A program made the translations under genes and the position numbers. A stretch of 16,305 nucleotides of DNA from Helicobacteraceae bacterium (GTDB lineage Bacteria > Campylobacterota > Campylobacteria > Campylobacterales > Sulfurimonadaceae). The stretch's first letter is position 1. Every line of letters starts with the position of its first letter. The stretch lies in contig JAGXIA010000111.1 of NCBI GenBank assembly GCA_024635885.1, forward strand, positions 1 to 16,305. Direction: 5' to 3'. The notes beneath the pieces are model-generated. The model was not told the DNA's origin, searched no databases, and saw nothing but the letters and a program-made list of their open reading frames with translations. This document shows, in pieces, positions 1 to 8,130 of the stretch.

Positions 1-27
1 TTAATGGATTTGTATGCTGGCTTTTAA
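1..27 (+). CDS. Possible C-terminal tail of an upstream gene (partial)
   Basis: Frame 1 is open from the window edge and ends at a TAA at 25-27, giving the tail LMDLYAGF. It would overlap the permease start by 14 bases, in keeping with the overlaps seen elsewhere in this window. In several Campylobacterota truA (tRNA pseudouridine synthase) precedes this permease, so truA is a guess from gene order only. Eight residues cannot identify a protein, and the open frame may be chance. Confidence 0.25.
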   Translation, partial: LMDLYAGF

Positions 28-1084
28 ATATATATCTTTGCATTACATAAAATACTTTTTAATTATTCTAATTGCCTTGGTGCTTTTTTTAGTCGGCTTT
101 GATTATATGGAAAATGCAGGTGATCTTTCAAACTCTGCAAACTTGGTCTTGATTTATTTAGTATATAAAGCATTTTTTGCTATAGATATGCTCTTACCAC
201 TTGCTCTTGTATTTGCAATGGTATCAACGAAAATATTTTTAATCCGCTCAAACGCCCTAGTCTCATTTTATTCTTTAGGGTATTCAAGAATAGAGGTACT
301 TCGACCTTTTGTTGTTGTATCTACTAGCATAATCGTTATTTTTATATCTCTGCATGCACTTCCAAGCTTCGCAAGAGCAGATGAGTTTTCAAACAACATA
401 CGCAAAAATGCTGAGTACTTAAGCCCTACAAGAGACCTTTTTTTTACATATAAAGATCAATATGTATATTTTTCAAAGATGTATCCACTGCAAGAAAGAG
501 CAGAGGGAATCAGGGTGTTTAGTATTAAAGACAACTCACTAAAAGAAGTTCTGGTTGCTAAAAAAGCTATATACAGAAATGATTATTGGCATATGAAACA
601 AGCAGATGTTATAACAAAGCCAGATGACCTGACTTTTGACTCCTTAGGTATAAAAGTCAACAGTGTGGATGACATGAAAATACTAGAAGGTTTCAGACCA
701 AAAATACTTGACCAGGTTTATGAGGGAAAGGTTAATTTTACAATTATGGACGCAGTTGATGCAATATTTTTACTTCAAAATCAAAATATAAGTATAAATA
801 CTATCAAAGGTGCTTTATATAAAATATTTATTTATCCTTTCTTTGTTCCATGTTTGGTTATAATTATTTTCTTTTTTGTGCCGATAAGTCCAAGATTTTT
901 AAATGTTTCATTGTTTAGTTTTGGAGCAATTCTGGCTACTCTTTTAGTATGGGGAATATTATTTATGCTGATTGAATTATCAAATAACAAAACCATTCCT
1001 AGTGAACTTGGTGTTCTTGCTCCTATTGTGATTTTATTGTTAATTGCCATAAGACAATATAGGCATTACAGAGTCGTTACATAA
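14..1084 (+). CDS. LptF/LptG (YjgP/YjgQ) family lipopolysaccharide export permease
   Basis: This is an inner-membrane permease of the LptBFG transporter, which extracts lipopolysaccharide from the inner membrane and passes it to the periplasmic bridge. The 356-residue protein has the family layout. Three hydrophobic segments lie at about residues 12-29, 44-72 and 98-115. A soluble, presumably periplasmic, jellyroll region spans about 120-265, and three more segments lie at about 268-290, 297-322 and 332-346. Length and topology match the family. The charged stretch after TM2 (residues 73-97) is where the coupling region to the LptB ATPase is expected. The ATG at 14 is preceded by a weak GGA. 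LptF and LptG are paralogues with the same topology and I cannot tell which one this is, so no symbol is given. Confidence 0.85.
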   Translation: MLAFKYISLHYIKYFLIILIALVLFLVGFDYMENAGDLSNSANLVLIYLVYKAFFAIDMLLPLALVFAMVSTKIFLIRSNALVSFYSLGYSRIEVLRPFVVVSTSIIVIFISLHALPSFARADEFSNNIRKNAEYLSPTRDLFFTYKDQYVYFSKMYPLQERAEGIRVFSIKDNSLKEVLVAKKAIYRNDYWHMKQADVITKPDDLTFDSLGIKVNSVDDMKILEGFRPKILDQVYEGKVNFTIMDAVDAIFLLQNQNISINTIKGALYKIFIYPFFVPCLVIIIFFFVPISPRFLNVSLFSFGAILATLLVWGILFMLIELSNNKTIPSELGVLAPIVILLLIAIRQYRHYRVVT

Positions 1085-1101
1085 AAATATAAGTACTTTT
1101 T

Positions 1102-1110
1102 TGGTAGAAT
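1102..1110 (+). promoter_or_regulatory. Candidate extended -10 promoter for lysA
   Basis: TGGTAGAAT fits the extended -10 form TG-N-TAgAAT and follows a T-rich run at 1097-1102. It lies about 27 bases before the lysA ATG, leaving a short leader that contains the ribosome site AGGA at 1128-1131. No clear -35 box is visible, which is usual for sigma-70 promoters in this phylum. Prediction from sequence only. Confidence 0.4.
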
Positions 1111-1136
1111 AAGAGTAAAAAATATTTAGGACTTTT

Positions 1137-2345
1137 ATGATAAATTTTAAAGAACTCGCAGGTGAATACAAGACTCCTCTGTATATATATGATTTAGACT
1201 ATATGAGCGCTCAATATCATGAACTAAAAGCAGCATTTAAAGGAAGAAAGTCAATCATGGCTTACGCTGTCAAAGCAAATTCAAACTTGAGTGTTGTCAA
1301 ACATTTTGCAGATTTGGGAAGCGGTGCTGATTGTGTTTCTATAGGTGAAGTGCGTCGTGCCTTTTTAGCTGGAATACCAAGTTATAAAATTATTTTCTCT
1401 GGTGTCGGCAAGACTGATGATGAGATACGTGAGGCTATCGAGAAAGATATACTTTATATCAATGTCGAGAGTGAAGCAGAACTTGGTCGTGTAGAACTTA
1501 TAGCCAAAGAGCTTAATTCCACATGCCGAATCAGTATTAGAGTAAATCCAAACATTGACCCAAAAACACACCCTTATATTTCTACAGGCTTACATGACAA
1601 TAAATTCGGGGTAGATTTAAACAGTGCAAAAAGAATGTATATCTTTGCAAATAACTCTGAGCATTTAGACCCTGTCGGAATTCATTTTCATATAGGCTCT
1701 CAGCTAACTGAACTTAAACCTATCTATGAGTCGGCTGAGATAGTTGCTGATTTAGTCCGTTCACTGCAAAACATAAAAATAGAGCTAAAGTTTTTTGATA
1801 TTGGTGGAGGTCTAGGAGTTAAGTATGATGATGAGGTTACGATTAACCCATATGATTATGCTCAAGCAATATTAGGCACATTAAAAGGGCTCGATTTAAC
1901 AGTTGTTTGTGAACCTGGAAGATTTTTAACTGCAAACGCAGGTTATTTTTTAACCAAAGTCTTATATGAAAAACAAAATGGTGATAAAAAATTTGTAGTA
2001 GTAGATGGGGCAATGAATGACCTTTTACGTCCTGCTCTTTACGGAGCATATCATAAGATAGAAGCCATTACAGAAAATACAGCAGAGATGCAAAAAGTAG
2101 ATATTGTTGGTCCTGTTTGTGAAAGTGGAGATTTTTTCGCAAAAAATTATTTACTCCCAAAATTAGAGCATAATGACTTATTAGTCATACATAGTGCAGG
2201 CTCTTACGGTTTTGGTATGGGAAGTAATTATAATACTAGAGGCAGAAGTGCTGAAATTGCGATAAAAGAGGGCAAAGCAAGAGTGATCCGTAAGCGTGAA
2301 ACTTTTGATGACTTAGTAGCTTTAGAGCTAGAGTTTTTGGATTAA
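1137..2345 (+). CDS. lysA: Diaminopimelate decarboxylase (LysA)
   Basis: LysA decarboxylates meso-diaminopimelate to L-lysine, the last step of lysine synthesis, using pyridoxal phosphate (PLP) in the cytoplasm. It is a fold-III (alanine racemase-like) enzyme with an N-terminal TIM barrel and a C-terminal beta domain. The PLP lysine is K46 in YAVKAN. The barrel motif HIGSQL is at 185-190, the phosphate-binding GGGLG at 223-227 and EPGR at 259-262. The catalytic cysteine motif CESGD is at 328-332 and the YGFGM loop is near 357. The 402-residue length is normal. The ATG at 1137 follows AGGA at 1128-1131 with 5-base spacing. The gene is followed by a 70-base gap before the HAD gene and carries one copy of the GGCATGTGGA word. 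All key residues are present. Confidence 0.97.
   Translation: MINFKELAGEYKTPLYIYDLDYMSAQYHELKAAFKGRKSIMAYAVKANSNLSVVKHFADLGSGADCVSIGEVRRAFLAGIPSYKIIFSGVGKTDDEIREAIEKDILYINVESEAELGRVELIAKELNSTCRISIRVNPNIDPKTHPYISTGLHDNKFGVDLNSAKRMYIFANNSEHLDPVGIHFHIGSQLTELKPIYESAEIVADLVRSLQNIKIELKFFDIGGGLGVKYDDEVTINPYDYAQAILGTLKGLDLTVVCEPGRFLTANAGYFLTKVLYEKQNGDKKFVVVDGAMNDLLRPALYGAYHKIEAITENTAEMQKVDIVGPVCESGDFFAKNYLLPKLEHNDLLVIHSAGSYGFGMGSNYNTRGRSAEIAIKEGKARVIRKRETFDDLVALELEFLD
1518..1527 (-). repeat. GGCATGTGGA word, copy 1 (in lysA)
   Basis: Exact 10-base match on the minus strand (TCCACATGCC on plus). The wider context TTCGGCATGTGGAAT fits the eight-copy consensus. In lysA the plus strand is read here as Ser-Thr-Cys-Arg. 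Confidence 0.8.
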
Positions 2346-2403
2346 TTTCTTGCAGAACTTTTTTGATGTTAAATCGGTAATAAATTAAAAATGAAACAAA
2401 ATT

Positions 2404-2410
2404 GGAGGTG
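2404..2410 (+). promoter_or_regulatory. Strong ribosome binding site fixing a TTG start
   Basis: GGAGGTG lies 5 bases before TTG at 2416. No in-frame ATG lies upstream at a usable distance, so this near-perfect Shine-Dalgarno sequence decides the start of the HAD gene. Confidence 0.8.
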
Positions 2411-2415
2411 TTCAC

Positions 2416-3192
2416 TTGTACTTTCTTGATGTTCAAGGTACTTTAATCAGCGATATTGATAAATCTCCTATACGGGGAAGTATAGAGTTTATAGATATGT
2501 TAAATGATAAAAAAATCCCATATATGGTTATTACAAATAATACAAAAAAAGCATCTATTGATTTTTATAATTATCTTAAATCTGTAGGATTTAATTTTGG
2601 TTTTGAGAAATACCTTGATCCTCTTATGCTTTTAGAATCTCGTGTTTCTAAAGAGGCAGTAGCAGCCTATGGTGCAGATGATTTTTTACAAACTTTAGTA
2701 AAAATGGGTTATATATTGGACTATAAAAATCCTAAGACTGTACTCGTTGGACTTAAAGAAGATTTTATGCCAGATGAATACGCACAAATGATAGACTTTT
2801 TACTGAGCGGTTCATCTTTGGTTGGTATGCATGAAACATCGATTTATGTTAAAAATAATAAACGATATCCCGGTGTTGGCGCAGTTTTGAAGCTTTTAGA
2901 ATTTGCTACATCTGTTTCGTATGATGTTGTTGGAAAACCAAGTGAATCATTTTACAATGAGGCTTTAAAGATGTTACAAAAACAAAATCCACATGCCAAG
3001 TTTAATGATGTCATTATTATTAGTGATGATGTCAAAGGTGATTTAGGTGGAGCAAAAGAGATGGGTATGAAAACAGTTTTTGTAACGAGCGGAAAGTATA
3101 AAAGTGAAGCAGAGATAGTACCATTTTTAAAAGAAGAGCTTAAACCTGATCTTATTTATGCAGATATGTATGATGTTTTGGAGGCAGTATGA
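2416..3192 (+). CDS. HAD-superfamily, NagD-like (class IIA) protein with altered motif I
   Basis: A 258-residue cytoplasmic HAD protein of the NagD/class IIA type, with a large cap domain between motifs II and III. Motif I reads DVQGT at residues 5-9. The nucleophile D5 is present, but the usual second aspartate (DxDGT), which acts as acid/base in HAD phosphatases, is Gln7. Motif II is T40 in VITNNT. The motif III lysine is K174 in VGKPS, and motif IV is SDDVKGD at 203-209, with D204, D205 and D209. Translation starts at TTG 2416 behind a strong Shine-Dalgarno sequence. The stop overlaps the pheA start (ATGA), so the two are translationally coupled. The substrate is unknown. The gene's place between lysA and pheA does not settle its function. 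Confidence 0.85.
   Translation: MYFLDVQGTLISDIDKSPIRGSIEFIDMLNDKKIPYMVITNNTKKASIDFYNYLKSVGFNFGFEKYLDPLMLLESRVSKEAVAAYGADDFLQTLVKMGYILDYKNPKTVLVGLKEDFMPDEYAQMIDFLLSGSSLVGMHETSIYVKNNKRYPGVGAVLKLLEFATSVSYDVVGKPSESFYNEALKMLQKQNPHAKFNDVIIISDDVKGDLGGAKEMGMKTVFVTSGKYKSEAEIVPFLKEELKPDLIYADMYDVLEAV
2988..2997 (-). repeat. GGCATGTGGA word, copy 2 (in the HAD gene)
   Basis: Exact 10-base match on the minus strand, wider context CTTGGCATGTGGATT. The plus strand is read here as Pro-His-Ala-Lys, a different frame from copy 1. Confidence 0.8.
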
Positions 3193-4271
3193 AAACTTTA
3201 GATGATTGTAGAAACGCAATTGACAATATAGATAATGAGATATTAGAACTACTCAACAAAAGAATGGGCGTCGTCAAAAGAGTTGGAGAGATTAAGCACC
3301 AGAATGGAACTGCCGTATACAGACCAGAAAGAGAAAAAGCTATAATCGAAAGACTTGCCCAGCGAAGCAAAGACAGAGGCGGTGTTTTAAATAGAGGAGC
3401 GATAGAAGCTATATTTCTAGAAGTTTTCGCTGTTGCAAGAAACATTGAGCTACCGGAGAGAATTGCATATTTAGGTCCTGAGGGAAGCTTTACCCATCAA
3501 GCAGCAGAGAGCCGTTTTGGCGGTATGAGTGAGTATCTATCTCTTAGTTCTATCCATGCTGTATTTAAAACACTTGAAGCCAAGAGAGCTAAATTTGGTG
3601 TGGTGCCAATTGAAAACTCCAGAGATGGAATTGTTGGAGAGACACTTGATTATCTTGCTAAAAGTTCTGTAAAAATTGTTGCTGAATTATATATGCCCAT
3701 TCATATGTCATTTGTAACAAAAGCGAATAAATTAGAAGATATTAAAAAAATATATTCTAAAGATAAAGGCTTTGGTCAATGTAGAGATTTTTTACTTGAA
3801 CACGGCTTTATAAATATTGAGCTTATCCCAGTAGAATCAACAGCAACTGCTGCCATATTGGCTGCAAAAGAGCCTAACTCTGCTGCGATTTGCTCACATA
3901 TTGCAGCAAAACTTTATGGTGTGCCAACTCTTTTTGAGAACATAGAAGATGAAATTGACAACTCAACCAGATTTGTAATTTTAAGTGATTTTAAAAATGC
4001 TATATCAGAAGAGGACAAAACATCAATATTAGTCCGTTTAGAAGATGGGGTTGAAGCTGGTTCTTTAGTTCGCTTTTTAGAAGATTTTAATAATGAAAAA
4101 ATAAATCTTTCAAAAATAGAGTCTCGTCCCTCAAGAGATAAAAGTGGATTTGGATATTGGTTTTTTATGGATTTTGATGGTCATATCGATGAGAAAAAAG
4201 TACAAAAAGCGATATCAAAACATCAAGATGAAGTAACATGGCTTGGAAGCTATGTAAAGGGTGAAAGTTGA
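3189..4271 (+). CDS. pheA: Bifunctional chorismate mutase / prephenate dehydratase (P-protein)
   Basis: PheA converts chorismate to prephenate and then to phenylpyruvate, the committed steps to phenylalanine. Three domains are visible. An AroQ chorismate mutase occupies residues 1-85; R8, R25, K36, R48 and E49 align at a constant offset with E. coli R11, R28, K39, R51 and E52. Prephenate dehydratase covers 91-267, with YLGPEGSFTH at 94-103, VPIENS at 139-144 and the TRF motif at 260-262. A C-terminal ACT domain covers about 278-355, with ESRP at 311-314; this domain normally binds phenylalanine for feedback inhibition. The GAL motif of the ACT domain reads AGSL (290-293). The ATG at 3189 overlaps the HAD stop and has GGAGG at 3180-3184. 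The stop overlaps the hisC start. Length is normal for a P-protein. Confidence 0.96.
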   Translation: MKTLDDCRNAIDNIDNEILELLNKRMGVVKRVGEIKHQNGTAVYRPEREKAIIERLAQRSKDRGGVLNRGAIEAIFLEVFAVARNIELPERIAYLGPEGSFTHQAAESRFGGMSEYLSLSSIHAVFKTLEAKRAKFGVVPIENSRDGIVGETLDYLAKSSVKIVAELYMPIHMSFVTKANKLEDIKKIYSKDKGFGQCRDFLLEHGFINIELIPVESTATAAILAAKEPNSAAICSHIAAKLYGVPTLFENIEDEIDNSTRFVILSDFKNAISEEDKTSILVRLEDGVEAGSLVRFLEDFNNEKINLSKIESRPSRDKSGFGYWFFMDFDGHIDEKKVQKAISKHQDEVTWLGSYVKGES

Positions 4272-5362
4272 AATTTAATAAAAAATTGGAAAGTATAAAA
4301 ACGTATGAAGCCGGCAAACCAATAGAATTGGTTGTCCGTGAATTTGGCATTGATCCAAAAAATATCATTAAACTTGCATCAAATGAAAACCCTTACGGAT
4401 GTTCACAAAAAGTAAAAGATGCTGTAGTTGATATTATTCCAAAAATGGCTCTTTACCCTGATGATTCAATGATAAAATTAAAGAATGCTTTGAGTAATCG
4501 TTATAAAGTTAAAAATGAAAATATTATAATTGGCTCTGGAAGTGACCAAGTAATAGAGTTTGCTATTCACGCGAAAGCATCAAGTGAAAGTAAAATACTC
4601 ATAAATAGTGTGACTTTTGCAATGTATGAAATATATGCGAAACATGTTGGTGCACAGATTATAAGAACAGACTCACAGCACCATGATTTAAATGAATTTT
4701 ATAAACTTTATTTAGAAGAAAAACCGGAGATAATTTTTTTATGTACACCTAATAATCCAACCGGAGATGCAATTGATTCAAAAGAGCTATTTGATTTTAT
4801 CTCGAAAATTGACAGTGATACTTTGGTTATTGTTGATGGTGCTTATATGGAATATGCTATTGGTAAGGATGCCAGTAAAAAAGTGGATCCAAAAGAGTTA
4901 ATAGAAAAATTTGATAACGTTTTATATTTGGGAACTTTTTCAAAGGCTTATGGTCTTGGCGGTATGAGAGTTGGATATGGTATCTCAAACTCAAAAATAA
5001 TAGAAGAACTTTATAAATTAAGACCACCATTCAATATTACAACCCTCTCTTTAGAAGCAGCAAGTGTTGCATTAAGTGATGAGGAATTTGTAAATAAATG
5101 CATAATTAGTAATTTCCAGGAGATGAAACGTTATGAAGAGTTTGCAAAAGAGCAAAAAATAGATATAATTAAGAGTTATACAAATTTTGTTACATTATGC
5201 CTAAATAACAGACATAAGTCTTCTCTAATTGCACAAGAGCTTTTAGAAAAAGGGATGATTGTCAGGGATTTGAGTGGTTATGGAATGAATGCATTGCGAG
5301 TAACAATTGGTAAAAAAGAGCAAAACGATCGCTTCTTTGAGCTATTAACAGAGATTATATAA
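4268..5362 (+). CDS. hisC: Histidinol-phosphate aminotransferase (HisC), possibly also aromatic aminotransferase
   Basis: A fold-I PLP aminotransferase of 364 residues. HisC converts imidazole-acetol phosphate to histidinol phosphate with glutamate as amino donor. Visible residues are the N-terminal ASNENPYG at 37-44, PNNPTG at 161-166 (cofactor-contacting N163), D190 and Y193 in VDGAYMEY, the PLP lysine K226 in TFSKAYGL, R234 in MRVGYG, and the substrate-carboxylate arginine R344. The start is TTG at 4268, sharing TTGA with the pheA stop, preceded by AAGGGTG at about 4257-4263. The direct coupling to pheA suggests the enzyme may also transaminate phenylpyruvate, as some HisC enzymes do. That dual role is inferred from position only. 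Confidence 0.93.
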   Translation: MKFNKKLESIKTYEAGKPIELVVREFGIDPKNIIKLASNENPYGCSQKVKDAVVDIIPKMALYPDDSMIKLKNALSNRYKVKNENIIIGSGSDQVIEFAIHAKASSESKILINSVTFAMYEIYAKHVGAQIIRTDSQHHDLNEFYKLYLEEKPEIIFLCTPNNPTGDAIDSKELFDFISKIDSDTLVIVDGAYMEYAIGKDASKKVDPKELIEKFDNVLYLGTFSKAYGLGGMRVGYGISNSKIIEELYKLRPPFNITTLSLEAASVALSDEEFVNKCIISNFQEMKRYEEFAKEQKIDIIKSYTNFVTLCLNNRHKSSLIAQELLEKGMIVRDLSGYGMNALRVTIGKKEQNDRFFELLTEII

Positions 5363-5380
5363 TCGTAAGATGGGAATTTA

Positions 5381-7099
5381 ATGGATTTTAAAGCACTTTT
5401 TTCACAACTCGTTGTACTCTATACAAAACTAACAAAACAGCAACGAATTATAATAGCAGCAGCTATTACAGGGATTGTTGCATTCTTAATTTTTATGGTT
5501 GTATATACAGCGAGAAAAACTAATGAAAGTAGATTTGAAGTACTTTTTGATTCTTTAAGTTCTGCCGATGCCGCTAAGGTAGTTGAACAGCTAGAAAAAG
5601 ATTCAATTCCCTATGAAATAGGAGATAACAACGTTATCAGAGTTCCTAAAGATGTAGTGTACAAGCAAAGAATATCTATAGCTGCACTTGGTATTCCAAA
5701 AGACAGCGGAGTTGGATTTGAGCTTTTTGATACGCAAGAGTTTGGAGCCACAAGTTTTGATCAAAATGTTAAATATCTTCGCGCATTAGAGGGTGAACTC
5801 TCTCGTACAATTAATGCTCTCGCCCCTATTGAATTATCAAGTGTTAGTTTAGCGTTGCCTAAAGAAACACTTTTTGTTGAAAAAACGGTATCACCGACTG
5901 CTTCAGTTATGATAACTTTAGTAGAAGGCAGAAGACTCTCTTCTAAACAAATCAGAGGCATAAAAAACTTGGTTGCGGCTGCTGTAACTAAACTGACCCC
6001 AGAAAATGTAATGCTAGTCAATAGTGATGGAGAAACTTTAGGTGATGAAGATGAAATGGCTCAAATGGGCGAATTATCATCTGCACAACAAAGATATAAA
6101 GAAAAAGAAGAGAAAAAAAGACAAAAAAAGATAATTCAGGTTTTATCACCTTTTGTAGGTGGAACTAAAAAAGTAGTTGCACAAGTTACTATTGAATTTG
6201 ATTTTTCGATTAAAAATTCCACTTCTGAAATATTTGATCCTGAGAATGTTGTAAGAAGTGAACAGAATAGTGAAGAAAAACGTGAAGGTGGTACTCCTGC
6301 AGAAGTTGGCGGAGTTCCAGGGACAGTTAGCAATATAGGTCCTGTTCAAGGATTGAAAAGTAATCAGATCAGCGAAAAATATGAGAAAACCACTGGAACA
6401 ACAAATTATGAAGTTGGGAAAACTGTTTCAACCACAAAATCTCAGTTTGCGAGAATAAATAGAATTACTGCAGCTGTGATTGTTGATGGAAAATATAAAA
6501 ATAAATTAAATGCTGATGGTCTAGCAACTGATGAACTAGAGTATATTGCTCTTGATGAGACAGACCTTCAGGCTATTAGTTCACTAGCTGGAAGTTCCAT
6601 AGGAATTGATGAGGCCAGAGGGGATCAACTCTCTGTTAAAAATTTACAGTTTAAAAGAGAAAGTGTATCTGTGGGAGAAGACAAAGTATCACAAGCACTT
6701 GTCTTTAGTGAAACTTATTTGGCCCCATTCTCTGGACTGTTTAAATATATTTTTGTTTTTATTCTTTTACTTATACTATACAAAAAAATTATTTCTCCTT
6801 TCGCACAGAGAATGCTTGAGATTTCAAAAGAAGAAGAAAGTTTAATGAAACCTATTCTTGACATAGAAGATGACGAAGAAGAAGATTTAGTTGAAAAAGT
6901 TCAGGCAATGAGGAAAAAAGTTGAGGATCAACTTGGAGTCTCAGGTAGCTTTAATGAAGATGAACTCAAGCATGATGTTATCTTACAAAAAGTAAAAACG
7001 ATGGCAGAAGAGTCTCCAGAAGATATTGCATCTCTTCTTCAGGCACTTTTGGCAGAAGAGGCTGAGAACGTTCCTTCTAAGCCAGAAAGGAGTACGTAA
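5381..7099 (+). CDS. fliF: Flagellar MS-ring protein FliF
   Basis: FliF forms the inner-membrane MS-ring on which the flagellar rotor and export gate assemble. The 572-residue protein has TM1 at about 22-43, then YscJ/FliF ring-building domains over about 50-220. A charged Lys/Glu helix lies at 239-250. The beta-collar region includes GVPGT at 311-315 and NYEVGKTV at 342-349, and TM2 lies at about 451-469. The cytoplasmic tail is acidic (495-502). Its last helical stretch (about 535-562) is where FliG binds in this family. The ATG at 5381 lies 18 bases after hisC with GGGA upstream, so it is probably co-transcribed with hisC. The stop overlaps the fliG start as TAATG, favouring coupled synthesis of the two ring partners. 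Confidence 0.97.
   Translation: MDFKALFSQLVVLYTKLTKQQRIIIAAAITGIVAFLIFMVVYTARKTNESRFEVLFDSLSSADAAKVVEQLEKDSIPYEIGDNNVIRVPKDVVYKQRISIAALGIPKDSGVGFELFDTQEFGATSFDQNVKYLRALEGELSRTINALAPIELSSVSLALPKETLFVEKTVSPTASVMITLVEGRRLSSKQIRGIKNLVAAAVTKLTPENVMLVNSDGETLGDEDEMAQMGELSSAQQRYKEKEEKKRQKKIIQVLSPFVGGTKKVVAQVTIEFDFSIKNSTSEIFDPENVVRSEQNSEEKREGGTPAEVGGVPGTVSNIGPVQGLKSNQISEKYEKTTGTTNYEVGKTVSTTKSQFARINRITAAVIVDGKYKNKLNADGLATDELEYIALDETDLQAISSLAGSSIGIDEARGDQLSVKNLQFKRESVSVGEDKVSQALVFSETYLAPFSGLFKYIFVFILLLILYKKIISPFAQRMLEISKEEESLMKPILDIEDDEEEDLVEKVQAMRKKVEDQLGVSGSFNEDELKHDVILQKVKTMAEESPEDIASLLQALLAEEAENVPSKPERST
7086..7092 (+). promoter_or_regulatory. Strong ribosome binding site of fliG
   Basis: AAAGGAG sits inside the end of fliF, 6 bases before the fliG ATG at 7099. 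It is the best Shine-Dalgarno match in the flagellar block, consistent with high FliG demand. Confidence 0.7.
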
Positions 7100-8127
7100 T
7101 GAGTTTATCACAAGCACAACAAGCAAGATTTGATGAGATGCCTACAGCGGAAAGAGTGGCTATTCTTTTACTACAATTGGGAGAAGAAGCGACATCTGCT
7201 ATTTTTTCTAATTTAACTGTTGATGCCATTACGGAAATCTCAAAGTATATAGCAGGTGGAAAAAGTATAGATAGAGCAATCGCTACAGCTGTTCTTGAAG
7301 AATTCTACGCAATATTTCAATCAGGTCAGTTTATTACATCTGGCGGTATGGAGTATGCAAGAGAACTTCTGTATAGAACTTTAGGTCAAGAAGAAGCTAA
7401 GAAAATTTTGGACAAACTATCCAAAAGTATGCAAAATACACAAAACTTTGCATATCTTTCTAAAATTAAGCCACAGCAGTTGTCGGACTTTATTATAAAT
7501 GAACATCCTCAAACAATAGCACTGATTTTGGCACATATGGATCCGGGTGAAGCAGCTGACACTTTACAGTATTTTTCAGATGATTTACGAAGCGAAGTGA
7601 CTATGAGAATGGCAAAACTTGGAGATATTTCCCCTTCTGTAATTAAAAGGGTTTCAGCAGTTCTTGAGTCTAAACTTGAGTCTCTTGCTTCCTACAAAGT
7701 TGAAGTTGGTGGTCCAAGAGCTGTTGCAGATGTATTTAACAGACTTGGTGCAAAATCTTCTAAAGCTACTTTATCTCAAATTGAGCAGGTAGATGAAGAG
7801 TTGGCAACACTTATTAAAGAGATGATGTTTACATTTGAAGATATGGTCTCACTTGATAAAAATGCAATAACTGAAACACTCAAAGCTGTAGATAAAAAAG
7901 ATCTTATGTTAGCTCTTAAAAGTTCTCCAGAAGAGCTTAAAGAGAAGTTCTATGCATCCATGTCTGAGAGAGCCAAAGATGCATTTAACGAAGAGATGCA
8001 GTTCCTTGGTGCAGTTAAAATGAAAGATGTTGAGATAGCTCAAAGAAAAATTGTTGATGTCGTTAATGGATTGGCTGAAGCAGGGAGTATCCAAATGGGT
8101 GCAGCTAGCGAAGAGATGGTGGAATAA
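7099..8127 (+). CDS. fliG: Flagellar motor switch protein FliG
   Basis: FliG is the rotor protein that binds FliF through its N-terminal domain, FliM through its middle domain and the stator through its C-terminal domain. The middle-domain signature EHPQTIALILAHM is at 135-147, and MFTFEDMVSLD, which opens the C-terminal domain, is at 243-253. The charged torque-helix region is at about 287-304 (SERAKDAFNEEMQFLG), followed by the conserved VEIAQRKIV helix. The 342-residue length is normal. The ATG overlaps the fliF stop. FliH begins 3 bases after the fliG stop. All domains are intact, so a working rotor is expected. Confidence 0.97.
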   Translation: MSLSQAQQARFDEMPTAERVAILLLQLGEEATSAIFSNLTVDAITEISKYIAGGKSIDRAIATAVLEEFYAIFQSGQFITSGGMEYARELLYRTLGQEEAKKILDKLSKSMQNTQNFAYLSKIKPQQLSDFIINEHPQTIALILAHMDPGEAADTLQYFSDDLRSEVTMRMAKLGDISPSVIKRVSAVLESKLESLASYKVEVGGPRAVADVFNRLGAKSSKATLSQIEQVDEELATLIKEMMFTFEDMVSLDKNAITETLKAVDKKDLMLALKSSPEELKEKFYASMSERAKDAFNEEMQFLGAVKMKDVEIAQRKIVDVVNGLAEAGSIQMGAASEEMVE

Positions 8128-8130
8128 GTT

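Noticed and set aside
2346..2415. Terminator or promoter in the 70-base gap after lysA
   Set aside because: There is a T-rich stretch but no stem before it, and TAATAAAT has no properly spaced -35. Only the ribosome site is convincing.
3152..3445. 97-codon open frame on the minus strand opposite the start of pheA
   Set aside because: Antisense shadow of the well-supported pheA and HAD genes, with no ribosome site and no family resemblance.
5363..5380. Sigma-54 or sigma-28 promoter in front of fliF
   Set aside because: Only 18 bases separate hisC and fliF and no GG-N10-GC or sigma-28 pattern is present. Transcription from the upstream amino-acid genes is simpler.
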